This document shows, in pieces, positions 24,851 through 37,300 of a stretch of DNA of 64,000 nucleotides (positions within the stretch are counted from its first letter, which is position 1; every line of letters starts with the position of its first letter). The notes under the pieces are model-generated. The model made no database searches, was not told the origin of the DNA, and saw only the letters and a list, made by a program, of their open reading frames with translations. The DNA comes from Athripsodes cinereus (Eukaryota > Arthropoda > Insecta > Trichoptera > Leptoceridae): the NCBI GenBank assembly GCA_947579605.1, contig OX388314.1, positions 6,510,001-6,574,000 of the forward strand, in the 5' to 3' direction. A program made the position numbers and the translations under genes.

Positions 24851-25669
24851 TTTCCTCCTACGGATTATTCATTCATGTTTATCAACAATAACCTATCAAT
24901 TTCACAAATCATTTGTAACGCTATTTGGTTACCGTTTCAGACTAAACCTTTTTTTAATATCCTAATAATTTTTAGATATAATCTTTTTATAATGGCAGAC
25001 ATCTCCAACCGATACCGCGATAGATTTTTTTTCTTAATTTATGACAACTAAAATGTGTATCATAATTGTTATGTAGCGAACGTGGACAACATTTATATCA
25101 AAAAGGCTTTGATAATCTTTAAGAACAGAACATCAGTGTTTTGACACAAATTAATCATTACATATATCCTATTTTAGGCATTGTTCCTCAGTATTTTATT
25201 TCGGAAAAACTTAAAAAGAATTAGGGTTTCTCAAATTGCGAATTGACACTTTGACTGAAAATTCAGGCACTAACAAATGAACGTATACACAGAAAATATA
25301 TAATTTAAATTTTACACCTTTAACATTATTCACTTTTGATTTTCCGTCTAGTCACAATCGACATCATGACGTCTTTATTCGTTTCTTTTTTTACGGCATG
25401 TCGACTTGTAGTTTTGCTTTAATTTTACCTTGACCTACTCTAATAGACTTCGTACGATAATAGAAGGCTATATACAAAAGAAAACAGAATTCTGATTCGT
25501 CGTTGAAGGTACATAATTAATTTGTCATATTTGACATTTCTCTTTTGACTTTGCTATTTCTTTTTGTGTTATTCAGAAAATGAAAAATGTTTAAGGAATC
25601 ACAATTTTATAAATTGATCAATTTTGATTGATATCGAGTGTTAACTAGATATGTGATTTTATTTAATTT

Positions 25670-25819
25670 ATAGAAACAAAACTGTTTTAAGTTTTACTGT
25701 ATTTATTAATAATAGTAACCTGGTTTCGACCTGCAAAGTCATTGTCAAATGTTTTTGGAATAACTGAAAACAGGTTACTATTAATAAATACAGTAAAATT
25801 TAAAACAGTTTGTTTCTAT
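25670..25819. mobile_element. foldback element, family F3
   Basis: Inverted arms of about 55 bp start with ATAGAAACAAAACTGTTTTA on the left and, on the other strand, ATAGAAACAAACTGTTTTAA on the right. Both continue through TTTTACTGTATTTATTAATA and GTAACCTG. The minus strand of the loop side carries TTTGACAATGACTTTGCAGG then TCGAAACC, the same core layout as families F1 and F2. No ORF is present. Confidence 0.75.
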
Positions 25820-26076
25820 TAATTAATATAGAGTTTCACAAAAAAAAACAAACACAAAATCAATAATGTGATTTTATTTCTCATGAAGTACCAATTTTTC
25901 TACTATTGATTTGAATCTCGTGACGTTTCTGTCGCATTTGTATTTACAATATGATATTGCAAATATAATTCCGCATAATGTTTAGATTGCACCGAGATTA
26001 CAACTCTTTGAAGATCTATATAAAATTAGGTGTAAATTTTTAAGTATGGTTTACCGCGTCTCGTTGGTCTCTCTTC

Positions 26077-26797
26077 TTCGTGTTGACCTTTCGACCAAAA
26101 GTGTGTGATAATGACTTCATCACTAGAGTCGAAACGTCAACATCTATAAATGAAGACCGCATAAGCCTACAACTTGTAAAGTATGCATTTTATTATACAG
26201 CATTATATATGAAAAAGTGTGTGATAATGACTTCATCACTAGAGTCGAAACGTCAACATCTATAAATGAAGACCGCATAAGCCTACAACTTGTAAAGTAT
26301 GCATTTTATTATACAGCATTATATATGAAAAAGTGTGTGATAATGACTTCATCACTAGAGTCGAAACGTCAACATCTATAAATGAAGACCGCATAAGCCT
26401 ACAACTTGTAAAGTATGCATTTTATTATACAGCATTATATATGAAAAAGTGTGTGATAATGACTTCATCACTAGAGTCGAAACGTCAACATCTATAAATG
26501 AAGACCGCATAAGCCTACAACTTGTAAAGTATGCATTTTATTATACAGCATTATATATGAAAAAGTGTGTGATAATGACTTCATCACTAGAGTCGAAACG
26601 TCAACATCTATAAATGAAGACCGCATAAGCCTACAACTTGTAAAGTATGCATTTTATTATACAGCATTATATATGAAAAAGTGTGTGATAATGACTTCAT
26701 CACTAGAGTCGAAACGTCAACATCTATAAATGAAGACCGCATAAGCCTACAACTTGTAAAGTATGCATTTTATTATACAGCATTATATATGAAAAAG
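26077..26797. repeat. tandem array, 116-bp unit x 6, with inverted left cap
   Basis: GTGTGTGATAATGACTTCAT starts at 26101, 26217, 26333, 26449, 26565 and 26681; the period is 116 bp and I see no difference between units. Each unit carries CACTAGAGTCGAAACGTCAA. Just left of the array, TGTTGACCTTTCGACC is an inverted, slightly diverged version of that core. The array therefore looks like a foldback element whose inner part expanded. The period is not a multiple of three and no protein is implied. Confidence 0.95.
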
Positions 26798-27206
26798 GTT
26801 TCATGTGTATTATTTTATTCAGGTACGTCTATCCAGCCAATTTTAATGTCAATGTAATAGTGATTTAATATATATAAGTGAAATAATAACTATTTAGGTA
26901 TAAACTAGTTGCGTTCCTAGATTTTTATATTAATTTAGTGTAACTGGAACGAAGTTTATAATATTGGTAAACTATTGTGCATTAATCGAAGAATAAATCA
27001 ATAATTTATTTGTATAAAAGAATTCTACCGTTTGAATTATGAGATAATACGTGTATAGTGTTTTTGCTCTATTTATCTCTTATTTCACAATGAACCTCAA
27101 GATTGTTGTGTGTTATAATAATTTATATTGGTTGTGTGCCGTTTCGATCTTATATTCATCATCAACATATTGTGTGAATTGACAACATGTGGACCATAGC
27201 TAGCTG

Positions 27207-27330
27207 ATGTCGGAGATGGGTATAATTATAGGCACATGCGTGCCTGACAACGAGCCGGAACCAGCGGCGTACAGCACTAGGACTCTGCAGACTCATCTCC
27301 TGCAACGGGGACAGAGGAGACTAGTTTACG
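27207..27330 (+). CDS. candidate first coding exon (possibly of the ZNRF-like gene)
   Basis: A GC-richer island in AT-rich surroundings has an ATG at 27207 and reads MSEMGIIIGTCVPDNEPEPA, continuing AYSTRTLQTHLLQRGQRRLV-Y and one base G before GTATTT, a usable splice donor. An in-frame TAG lies just upstream at 27201-27203, so it would be a first coding exon. It ends after codon position 1, exactly the phase that the acceptor at 45674 needs (G|GA = Gly), giving …RRLVY-GIKCPVCSK. ZNRF proteins also carry a Gly just before this Cys-rich motif. I do not recognise the peptide itself, and the N-terminal myristoylation signal (MG…) of known ZNRF proteins is absent. It could be an alternative N-terminus, an exon of another gene, or chance. 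Confidence 0.35.
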
Positions 27331-30300
27331 GTATTTTTTTCATTATCATAGGAACAGTCTTATTTTTTATTTGAACGCTTTTCTTTTCTTTATGGTCGAC
27401 ACCCTTATTTATCATTTGAGCAGTTTTATTGATAATTTGAACAGTATTCACATTTATTTGAACAATTTCATTACCATCTGAATAGTTAACATATTCCTTT
27501 GTATTATTTTCTTTTTGATTTATTGTTTTCTGAAACACATTTGATTTCTTGTTTCTTGAATATTAATGACGCTCTCGGTATTTGTGAATTTTGTTTTATA
27601 TTTTAACTTGGTATTTCTATATTTTTGTGATCCCTGTTGAACTTTAACCTTTCATCATATTTATTTTATTTTCATCTATGAATTTTCACATAAATAATGT
27701 CTATGTATTTGTTTTCATGTAATTTTCAAATGTCGGCTTACGATATAAAATTGCTGATATATTTTTAACAATGAAGATCGCTTAAAGGAATATTTGGAAA
27801 TCCTGCAAATGTCAGCATGTAAGTTAAAGGTTTATAAATTAGATGAATGATTAAGCTTTCAAACTAGATATTATTACGATATGTGGACGTATTTTGTAAC
27901 ATGCGTCCTTCGTTGATTATAAGAAGAGAATCTGTTTGATCAAAAAATTGAATCAGGCCGTAGTTGTAAGTGGATTATCTTGAACGTGATTGCTTATAAG
28001 TTTATGTTCAAGGTGATATTATATTACGTTGTACTATCTTGTATGGCGTACTTGAATTATAGTGCCAAGTACATAGATTTATCAGGGAAGCATACAGATT
28101 TTAACGAAAATTGATAAATGGTTTTCTGTGATTCAAGTATTTCAATTATTCAAATAGTATCGGGTTGTTTTTATTATTTTTGTTTTATAACGAAACGAAA
28201 TAAGGTATTGGATGCAGTGAGTCCTTTTGCCATTTGCTATTAATATCATAATTGTTATGAATTTTCGCTTATAAAATTATTTTTAAAACATATTTGTTCA
28301 TAGCAGTAATAAGGTTAATCATTTTATGTTTTTTTTTAATGTGTAATTTTAATAGTTTTATTGTACCAATAGTTGAATAATAAAAAGCGATATTTTTATG
28401 TGAAGTTATTTTCTTAAATGTGTACGTGACATGATATTAAAATATTATTTTTCGGATTTCATTATCTGTATTTACATGTGTTTTTTTTCAGTTAATATTC
28501 AAATAGTTTTTATTAATACTTGGTGTCTATTAATCTAACATGTTGCTTTTAGTCAATTTACATTTAAGATAAAAATAAGGGAACAATACTAACCCGATTT
28601 AATTTTCGAAAAGTTTGGCCTTTCCTCGTATACCTACACTACATGTCTATCCTTGTTTACTTGCTCAGCTAGTGAGGGAATATTATGAGATGTCTTTCGT
28701 TCGCCTAATCAATCAATCACCCAACATCTCGTGTGGAATCACCCCGCTGTACTATACTGTGTAGACAGGCACTCGATTGTGTCGCGATGTGAACGTCGAT
28801 TTGTTTTTATCCCTTTTATCATCTCGTCGCCTTTAAAAGAAATCGCTTCGCCTCGTAGATATTCCATTTGCGTGATAATGTATTGATGTTTCATCAATAT
28901 AACATGAGTTTATCACATTAGTGAGCATATACATACCTACATTTGTACACATAATTATATTGAACCAGTCAAAGTCATGTCATTATCTCGATTTTATGAA
29001 CAAATAAATAAAGCCAGTAACATTGTAGATAGTTAGCGATTTTTGTATCTGTGGTACATATAAGATAGTAATTAGAAAGTCATTTTTTATTGTCAGCATC
29101 ACCGTTTAAAAGGAGCGATGTTTTTTTTTCTTTTCACCCTTTTTGACAACCCATAAAATTTCTTTTTCACAATTCTTGTGGCAATGAATATCAGAACTTT
29201 TGAAATGTCTTGGGAAGTTTCTGAAAATCAAGGGTTGGATGATAATGAATAGTAAAACATTCGGGAAAAAATGTATGTTAATGAAGCAAATAAAATATTG
29301 AAGGACCATGGCATAATAATGTGAAACTCATTCTTCATTCTCTTTGAGCATACTCGTACCAACGGTTTATTAAATTTCTTGAAAATCGTGTGATTCAAAC
29401 CCTATCCATACACTATCTGTAAGATATTACATCTTTAAGTAAAGACTTTGTTTAAGTAAATAATAATTTATATGCGTAATACCTTTGATTATTAAATGGA
29501 AGCGGCGCTTACCACTTCCAGGTATTTAAATATTCACAATAACGGCACTCACAAACAGAGATTAACGTTATTCCGACTATCAATTCTCCATTCTTCTTTT
29601 CGATACATTCTGGTCATAGAACAATAACTCTCATTTGAAATATGAAAAATTACTATAGAACAAAATTTATTTGATTTTGAATTTTCGTTGTAATATTAAG
29701 TACCTAGTTAGGTGCACCGTAGCAAATATTATTTAATGAGAAGTAAGGATTCGTTTTATTTAGGGGTAACTATTCTTGTACTAGCTATAGCTTGTAAGCC
29801 ATGTCTATATATGTTTTTTTTGGTTAGTACGGGTTTCAGAGAAACATTATTACTCACTCTTGTATTGTTGTTGTTTATAATGTACTGAACAGTAGTTATA
29901 GTGGGATGAAGTTGAGAGAGCATTATTGTACAACGTAACAACGGAGTGTACATATGTATTGTATGTCTGTTCTATTAGATACTAGTTTTATACCTGGGAG
30001 AAGAAATGTTGAATTAAAAATTTGCATTATTTCTAATATAATTCTATCCTCAAAGGATGTTTATTTTTTAATAATTCATTGATTTCCCTATTGTTGGCTT
30101 GATAAAGTAACTCTTAGCCTTCATTTCTCCAGTGTAGGAAATACGTTCATCAAAACTCTTCCACGATTTTCGGTGAACCCGCTGTTTTCTCACAGCTTGG
30201 ACTGTCATTATTTTATCCGATTGAAGTCTTCCCATAACAATGCTTGTCCTCCCGTTCTCTGTATTCCAGAATTTTAGGGGTCCAACTTCTTTTCTCTCGT

Positions 30301-30390
30301 CTTGCAATATTGCTGTTTTAGCTTGGAGATATTATCGATCATATGGTTGAGTTTTTATTTATTTATTTATTATTTATTTATTTTATTCTT

Positions 30391-30460
30391 CTTGCACATC
30401 ATCATTCATATAACAAATAAATATAGCAATATACACAAGAAAAAATGTGATGATGTGCAG
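30391..30460. repeat. short inverted repeat
   Basis: TTGCACATCATCATTC on the left pairs with GTGATGATGTGCAG on the right across about 45 bp of AT-rich sequence. It may be a worn MITE. Confidence 0.45.
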
Positions 30461-30801
30461 TGGCGAGATTATCACTATATAGTGATTTCTTCCATCTAAC
30501 CACGAGTTTTTGTCGAGTGGTCCTTATGTTATCTCTTAAGCTAACATCCAAAATTTGACTTTATATTGGGTATATGAAAAAAATATATTTACAAACGAAC
30601 CAGAATAATTATACAAGTACTAGAATTATTATTGTCAGGGTGTTTCGTTGTTATAATATCCAGATGAAACTTATTACGCAGCATTTTAGGTAAATCTAAT
30701 TTTATACAACATCTACCTACCTAGCTACTTGTATAGAGTAACGCTTCGTTTACAGGTGAAAATTCTGCAAGAAAATAACAGACTGTGACGTAACGAACTG
30801 T

Positions 30802-30827
30802 GAATGTGGACAATTTACTGTCCACAT
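30802..30827. repeat. 10-bp-stem hairpin
   Basis: AATGTGGACA, the loop ATTTAC and TGTCCACATT form a perfect short hairpin. No adjacent gene explains it. Confidence 0.5.
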
Positions 30828-33534
30828 TTGTTCTTCTTCACGTGTTAATCTTTTTAAATGTTATTATTGGTGAAAAAGTTGGATATTTCCAAGTGCTGCG
30901 AATGTAATAAATAATAATGTATTTTAGTAATGTAAAGACAAGTATTCTTATAACACCGACACAGTGAATAAGTATTGTTACACGATAGATAAGACTGCAA
31001 TCGGCTATAAATGTCATTGGTCTATTTATAATATTAGATCTGCAAGTTCTAACAATCTAACTAATGATAAAATTAACAGCTCTGTTGAAATGTTAATCTG
31101 CTCCAAAGTCTACTTTAAAATGCCTCTCGTTTACACAGTAGTTAGTGTTTGTGGATGGGTAGTCGCCTTCAGGTTGGTTTATTGCTTCTACCTTTTCTCT
31201 ACCTCTATATCTATGTACGGCTGTTGAGACTCGGTATTATTACCATTATAAGGTATAATATTTCTCAGAACTGGGCTATAGCTTATTAACCGTTAATTAA
31301 ATAACAAAGTTAAAAAGTTGTTAATTCATTAACTTTTAAGTTAACTTCAAAATCTTGAACGAGCTTATCAACTTCCGTTAAATTAAGTTCGTAACATTCT
31401 AGGGGTGAGTTCTCTAGCAATTTATCTGTAAATTTGCCATATTATTATTATAATTATAAGATTACGGCAACCGGTCCTTTGTGGGATGATTTGTGCCAAG
31501 TACAATATTTTTAGAAGATGTCACGTAATATTAAGGTAATTAATTTATAAGATAATAAAATATCTTATGGTTAACTTGCCATATTCTTCGGAGAACACAA
31601 CCAGATTAACCGGTATTTAAAAATATCACTGAATTAACTAATAATGAAGTAATTTTTTTCGTTAACGAATAATGAAGTTATGTTTTGCGTTCTTCTCTGG
31701 TTGTGAATAATAATCTTTCTGTATTTCGCAGTTCCCTCTTCATATTTATCGACAGCCCGCAGCCTGCTATCCCTAACACCTTTTCACGAAATATTACTCT
31801 CGATTTCCAAGATACTGGAATATTCCAGGAACGTCAAAGATTATCTCGTGTTTTTTTTCCGAATGAGTGGGTGCGAATTAATTTAATTTTAACGATGTCT
31901 TTCCTTGGTTTGAAAGTATTATGTAACAAAAAATAATGTTTAGACTTGTTTTCTGGCTAGGAAACAAAAACTCACGTCTTTCTAAAAAAATGTATAAAAT
32001 AACCGTCAAATTGAAGACACACGTAGGTAACATGCAGAATGTTTTCATCTTCCTTAGACAAACAAAAAAAAAAAATTAATATTTTTTAAGATACTATGAA
32101 TCTGCAGACTGCAGAGACGTTGTTTGAGTTCTGTCATTTCGCCCGTACGGTTCATATGAAAACGATATCGGAGCTGTAAGAAGGTTGTCAAAAATGTGAC
32201 TCAATTTATACAATACCGTTCAGAATTGTGGTGTCATATTTCCGTTTTAATTTTTCACGAGTGACGATGAAAAACGAAAGAAAAATTGTAAATAAATAAT
32301 ATTGTTCGGAATTTATTCTACCCTTTTATTTTTATTTTAATATACAAGACGTATAAATTCGTGAACAGTGTGTCATTTACACGTAATGCAATATCTATTT
32401 GTCACCTCCTCTATGATCATTTTCCGTGCTGTCTGTATGTATTTCTACTTACATGCTAAGTACTATTACTATTTACCTGTTGCTGCAACTTTTCCGCCCC
32501 ACTTTCAGTACAATTTCTTGCAAATCGATCTTGCGACTGATTTCTCTTCCTTCCGCTGCGCCCTTATATCATTCAGCTATCTAATAGACAAGTCAAATGA
32601 GTCGGATTTCCTCAGACAGCATTAAAGAATCGTTGTGCGAACAACCCGAACATATTATTTTCACTTATTTCTAAACGAAAAGAAGTCAACTCATTGCCTT
32701 AAGGTGAACACTTTATAACTTTTTCTTAAACGTCGCTTAAGCAATGAAATCACCTTGGTGCGTAAAAATGTATGTGAAATTTTTCTCAACAAATTTGTTT
32801 AGAAAGTAATAGGAATAGTGTCCCGATGCTTACGAATCGGCGTAAATTGGTTTGAGTGCACTTGAACCATGGTACGTTCAATTCCTCCTTCGAACTGTAA
32901 ATTTTGAAAGTTGCATATTTTTGTTTGAATGATGAATTATATAATTCGCGCGGAAGTTTTCATATAAAATATTTGAAATCCTTAAATTTGAATATCTCAG
33001 TTATATCAAATTTGATATCTTAAGTTCCGTATCTTAAAATTGTTTCAGTATTTTGTCCTTTTTGTATGTATGTATCACATGAAAAGAAATTGTGAAACTT
33101 TACGTTCACTCTTGAAGTTTATTATAACTGAAATAAATAATAAATTCTCAGTATTGTGAAATGTTTTATGAAAACAAACGATGTTGATATTACTTACAAA
33201 TTATAAAAACAAACAAAACTCTGTTTGAAAACAGTGTGAAGTTTTATTGTGTAATCAAAATATTAAATTGAATAAGTACACAAATTGCATTGTACAAGAA
33301 TGTTGTTTAATAATTGTGTAAATTATTTTTATTTTCTTTGTTGCGATATCGTGCATAACTAAATTTTCCATACCATAAGGAATCGAGTGTTAATACTCCT
33401 CTCATTGCATGTATTTATCGCCTCTATCACATCCATACATTTTCTAATCCTTGCTCTATTCTATCTTCTTTACATGTGTTCGTCCTTCAGCATCCGCTCT
33501 CGTGTTACTTTTGACATCATCTTCATCTCATCAC

Positions 33535-33850
33535 GCCGTTTCTCTTGCAGGGGAAGCAGAATGGATCGAGTGCTATTTATTCTCGTCATTCCAAAAGTTT
33601 TTTGCTTTTATGACATTTATGCATGTTCTCCTGTTCATTCTATTCAGTATGTGTCCATCCTTTAAGATCTGGTCTACGCGATCTAACCATTTTATATTGG
33701 AGGCTTTGCCTCTAAACACATTCTTCGTTCATTTTATACACATGCTTCAATTAACAAACCTTAACCACATCCATCCTGGTTTTGTATCACACCAGCTTTC
33801 ATTGCAAATATTTGTCTGCTATTCTCCTCCGACTTCTACTACATAACTTT
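33535..33850 (-). mobile_element. decayed LINE C-terminal copy
   Basis: Across frames the minus strand reads RVDQILKDGHILNRMNRRTC and INVIKAKNFWNDENK, then HSIHSASPARETA. This aligns with DHVDQILKDGRVLSKRNRRA and the following block of the 36.7 kb copy. Stops and frame changes show it is inactive. The apparent 92- and 131-codon + frames here are antisense to this relic. Confidence 0.65.
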
Positions 33851-35673
33851 GTTAATGATCGATAAATATACACAAAACTAAAATGTTAATAATATGTTTA
33901 TTAAATATCAATATAATTAGTTCACAGTTTTAATTATGATATGAAATAACATATTTAATACAAGATTTTTCCTTTTAATATCCATAAACAATGTTTGTTT
34001 GTTAAGTGTCTATAAAATTTTGTTAATTGTTTATTATTTAAAATTATTATAATTTGCATCATCTGTTCACAGACTAAACTAATTTCAAAACAAATACTAG
34101 AATAAGTAAATAAGTAGAAATAGTAGTAACTGTTTAACTAGTTTTATATTGTATTAAGAGAGTTTAGATTGTTTTTAATTAAGCAGTCGAATCGTGAGTT
34201 TGGATTTGTTTTCTGTTCATATTATAAAACTTTCTCGTATATCTCGCAATAATTGTACCAGCAATATTAATTTCTGAACTGATATTTTTGTTGCGGATGT
34301 TGCGTTTCACTTGGATGGATCGGATGTTTTGTAGTATGTAAACGTGCATATTATGTACTGTATAGAAAAAGAAACCGAAAACCAATACAGATAGAAATCG
34401 AATAATGGTGGATGGTTTCACTCAGCACTGCCTTTAAAGTAGACGTATTAAAAATGTCTCGTGAAATCTTTCAGAAAACGTAGGAGACCTGTAATGGTGT
34501 ATTTACTTATTCATTTTATTTTTTAATGTAGACTTATTGGCGGAGGGTCGCTCATTGTGGAGACGGATGGTCAATTGAATGAGGCATGATGATGGTCACG
34601 ATTCTCATGATGGAGGGACCTAAGGAGATGATGATGTGCGTACATTACAAGATAAATAAAAATGGGAACATAATATGCAATTTTATGTACAGAGGGCAAG
34701 TTTATCGTCATATTGCGATATTTTCCCTTTAAAACAATTTTACTAATTTTGTCCAACATTTTAACAGTTGATTTCTTTTCAGGTAATTATAGTTGTTGTT
34801 TTGACTGTTTCAATTTTAATAAACATCATTCTGAGTTTATTGAAAAGTTTTGCCCATTTCCTTTATACACGAGATTTTGTAACACGTTTACAAAATTATA
34901 TGCTACTTTTATTCTGCACAACCCCAAAATTCACGTTCTACGTTTTAGCTGTTGAAGTTGAACGTTTGTTAAAATAGTAAAATATCGCACCAAAAACCAC
35001 AATCTTTCGACGCGTGCTTATTTTGATATATCTATCTTCCTTTCCTCCATATAAACGGAATGCTAGTTTGTATTATGATAATAATTAACTTAGAATTCGC
35101 ATAATAACAAGCAATGAAATATTCAGGAAGACGACTGTTGCGAATGTCGAGCTAAACTCAGTTAATCAGTTACGATGAACAAACTACCTACTGACGGCAG
35201 GAGCGGAAAATTTCAGCTCGGAATAATTATTATTAATTCTGCTCATGTTCATACCTATACTGCTTGACTACATATTACGGTTCCGGAATGTTTTCATAAT
35301 TAATGACATCGAAGTTAATGCAATGAATATGAAACATCACATGAGTGGTTTAAATAATCAGCCATTTCGCTTAAGGTTCTACAATGACAGTTTATCGTCG
35401 AATCCTGGATGTGAAAATTCCGATTAAAAATGTTACTACCCAGTCTGTAGTCGAACTCTAGATTAAGTCGATTACGATAGTCGTTGCACTACTAGGCTGC
35501 GGTTAACCTCCAATTAGAATGAAACAACATCAGATTCTTTCTTTAACGTTAAGTTAATATTATTAATCATTAAGTGTAAATAAATAAATCAATATTTTGA
35601 ATGAAGGGTAAAATAATTAGGAACACTTTTATCTCCTTTGAGCAGGACACTCAAAAACATTTACAAAAAATTG

Positions 35674-35925
35674 TATTTTATTACCGTTTGTTTTGTAGAA
35701 CTCCATAATTTAATGTAAATAAAAACAAAAAACTTTGTAGAGTTTTACTAAGTACTTTTATTTAGTGACCAGGTACAAACCTGCTTGCATTGTATAAAAT
35801 CATGTATATAGAGAACAAAATTTTGTTTTAGGTTAGTTTGAAAAAGACATAACATGTCGAAACCTGGTCACTAAATAAAAGTAGATAGTAAAACTCTACA
35901 AAGTTTTTTGTTTTTATTTACATTA
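35674..35925. mobile_element. foldback element, family F1 copy 2
   Basis: The arms from TAATGTAAATAAAAAC (35711) to GTTTTTATTTACATTA (35925) match the 16.7 kb copy, including TTTAGTGACCAGG and ATGTCGAAACCTGGTCACTA. The left shoulder TATTTTATTACCG and GAACTCCATAATT is also shared. The loop is longer, about 65 bp, and the left arm has lost the TTTCGACATGT part, replaced by TACAAACCTGC. Confidence 0.75.
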
Positions 35926-36649
35926 AATTTACAAAAAAGTTTGATTTGTTATTTGTCTATCTTACTGTTGTAACTTTCGGTAAAAACTTTGTGTCTTTGT
36001 ATTTTTATTTCAGCTTCGTGTTATGCCCTTTTTGTTCACCTACTCACATTATTACCCTTACCACTCGTTTATCACACTACATTAGCTGATTAAATTCTTC
36101 ATTAAAGTTTCATACGAAATAAAAAACAATACGTACTTACTACTGCCTGTAGTCTATATATTGCATGTTGCGGCCGCTTTGTATCTTTTGTTGTATTATT
36201 TTCTCTCATCTTATGATCGCTACTCCAACCACCTCTTCCGTTTCCAGCCTCCCTCATCAACCCTTCCCATCCCTCGTCAACGCGGTAGACGTCCGCCTCA
36301 TATAGGAATTGATGGCCTACTAGAAGGAAATTAGAAAATCTCTCCACGAAAATATATAATGTACGTTCAGATTACAGCGACGAAATTATTTCTTTAAATT
36401 CGACTTATGAGTTGATGGGAACGAGATATTGAATATATTCACATCAAAATCATATTTTGTTTATTTTTCAATATTAAAAGTTATTTCATATTACCTCAAA
36501 TTCATCGTATATAACTTGTCAACAGAGGATACGATTGTAATACATTTATCCCTACGAGGTAATTTGTTTCTCAAAAATCAATCCATTTTTGCAATTGCTA
36601 CATTCTTTGTTCTTGGATAAATATTGTTTTATTTTGTTAATAAACTCCA

Positions 36650-37300
36650 TATATACTATACTATACCCTCACGCCGTGTCCCAAGTGGGGTAGGCAGAGA
36701 GAACGGAACGCCAAACAGAGCTATCTTTACACACTTCCTTCGCTTCCTCCACATTCATACAGTTTCTCAAACACGCACGTCGGTTCCTCTTACTCAACAC
36801 GCGGCCGTCCTTGAGAATTTGATCCACGTGATCAAGCCACGTGGTTCTTGGACGCCCGAGTTTCCTAACACCCTTTCTTTCAGATAAGTATATCCTCTTT
36901 GTCACTCTTACCTCGTTCATTCGTTCAACATGCCCAAACCACCGTAGTTTATTCACACGCATTCTATCTACAACACTCTTCTTGCATCCGCTCATTCTTC
37001 TAATATCCTCATTCTTCACTCTATCACGCAGCGTTTTACCAACCATTCTTCCCAATGATCGCATCTCTACTGCATTTATTCCACTTTCGTCCTTTTTCGA
37101 CCACGTCCGTGTCTCGCTTGCATACGTAAGTGACGGTACCAGAATGGTATTGTGCACCAGCATTTTAGCTATGTTCGACACATTGCCATTGCTGACAATG
37201 GGTCGAAGTGCACCGTTTACTCTAGCACCGGCCACTTTCCTTCTTCCAATGTCCCTATCGCATCTTCCATCCCTCGCAAACATACTTCCCAAATATAACG
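36650..37300 (-). mobile_element. 5'-truncated RTE-like LINE (best copy)
   Basis: An open minus-strand frame of 207 codons (37292-36669) holds the region downstream of the reverse-transcriptase domain: YLGSMFARDGRCDRDI, LVPSLTYASETRTWSKKDES, RMVGKTLRDRVKNEDIRRM, LRWFGHVERMNEVRVTKRIY, GRPRTTWLDHVDQILKDG and the terminal SVLSAYPTWDTA. It is followed by GAGGGTATAGTATAGTATA. These blocks are typical of RTE-clade endonuclease-reverse transcriptases of insects. The endonuclease and RT catalytic domains are absent, so it is a dead 5' truncation, but the frame is intact, which implies a fairly recent insertion. It serves as the reference for the other LINE pieces here. Confidence 0.85.

Larger units (their letters stand above)
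7577..27206. other. gene-free, repeat-rich stretch
   Basis: No exon of a recognisable protein is found. The supported content is the LINE and SINE copies, hairpin elements and two tandem arrays listed separately. Between these the DNA is AT-rich with TA microsatellites (for example near 9190) and short unrelated reading frames without protein character. Much of it could be 5' flank or intron of the ZNRF-like gene if that gene's first exon lies further left. Confidence 0.45.

Noticed and set aside
26101..26796. CRISPR-like regular spacing
   Set aside because: The whole 116-bp unit repeats with no unique spacers, and the context is eukaryotic; it is a minisatellite.
33387..33846. Two overlapping + strand frames of 92 and 131 codons, hydrophobic, looking membrane-like
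   Set aside because: They run antisense to a decayed LINE copy; the hydrophobic look comes from T-rich complement of A-rich coding sequence.
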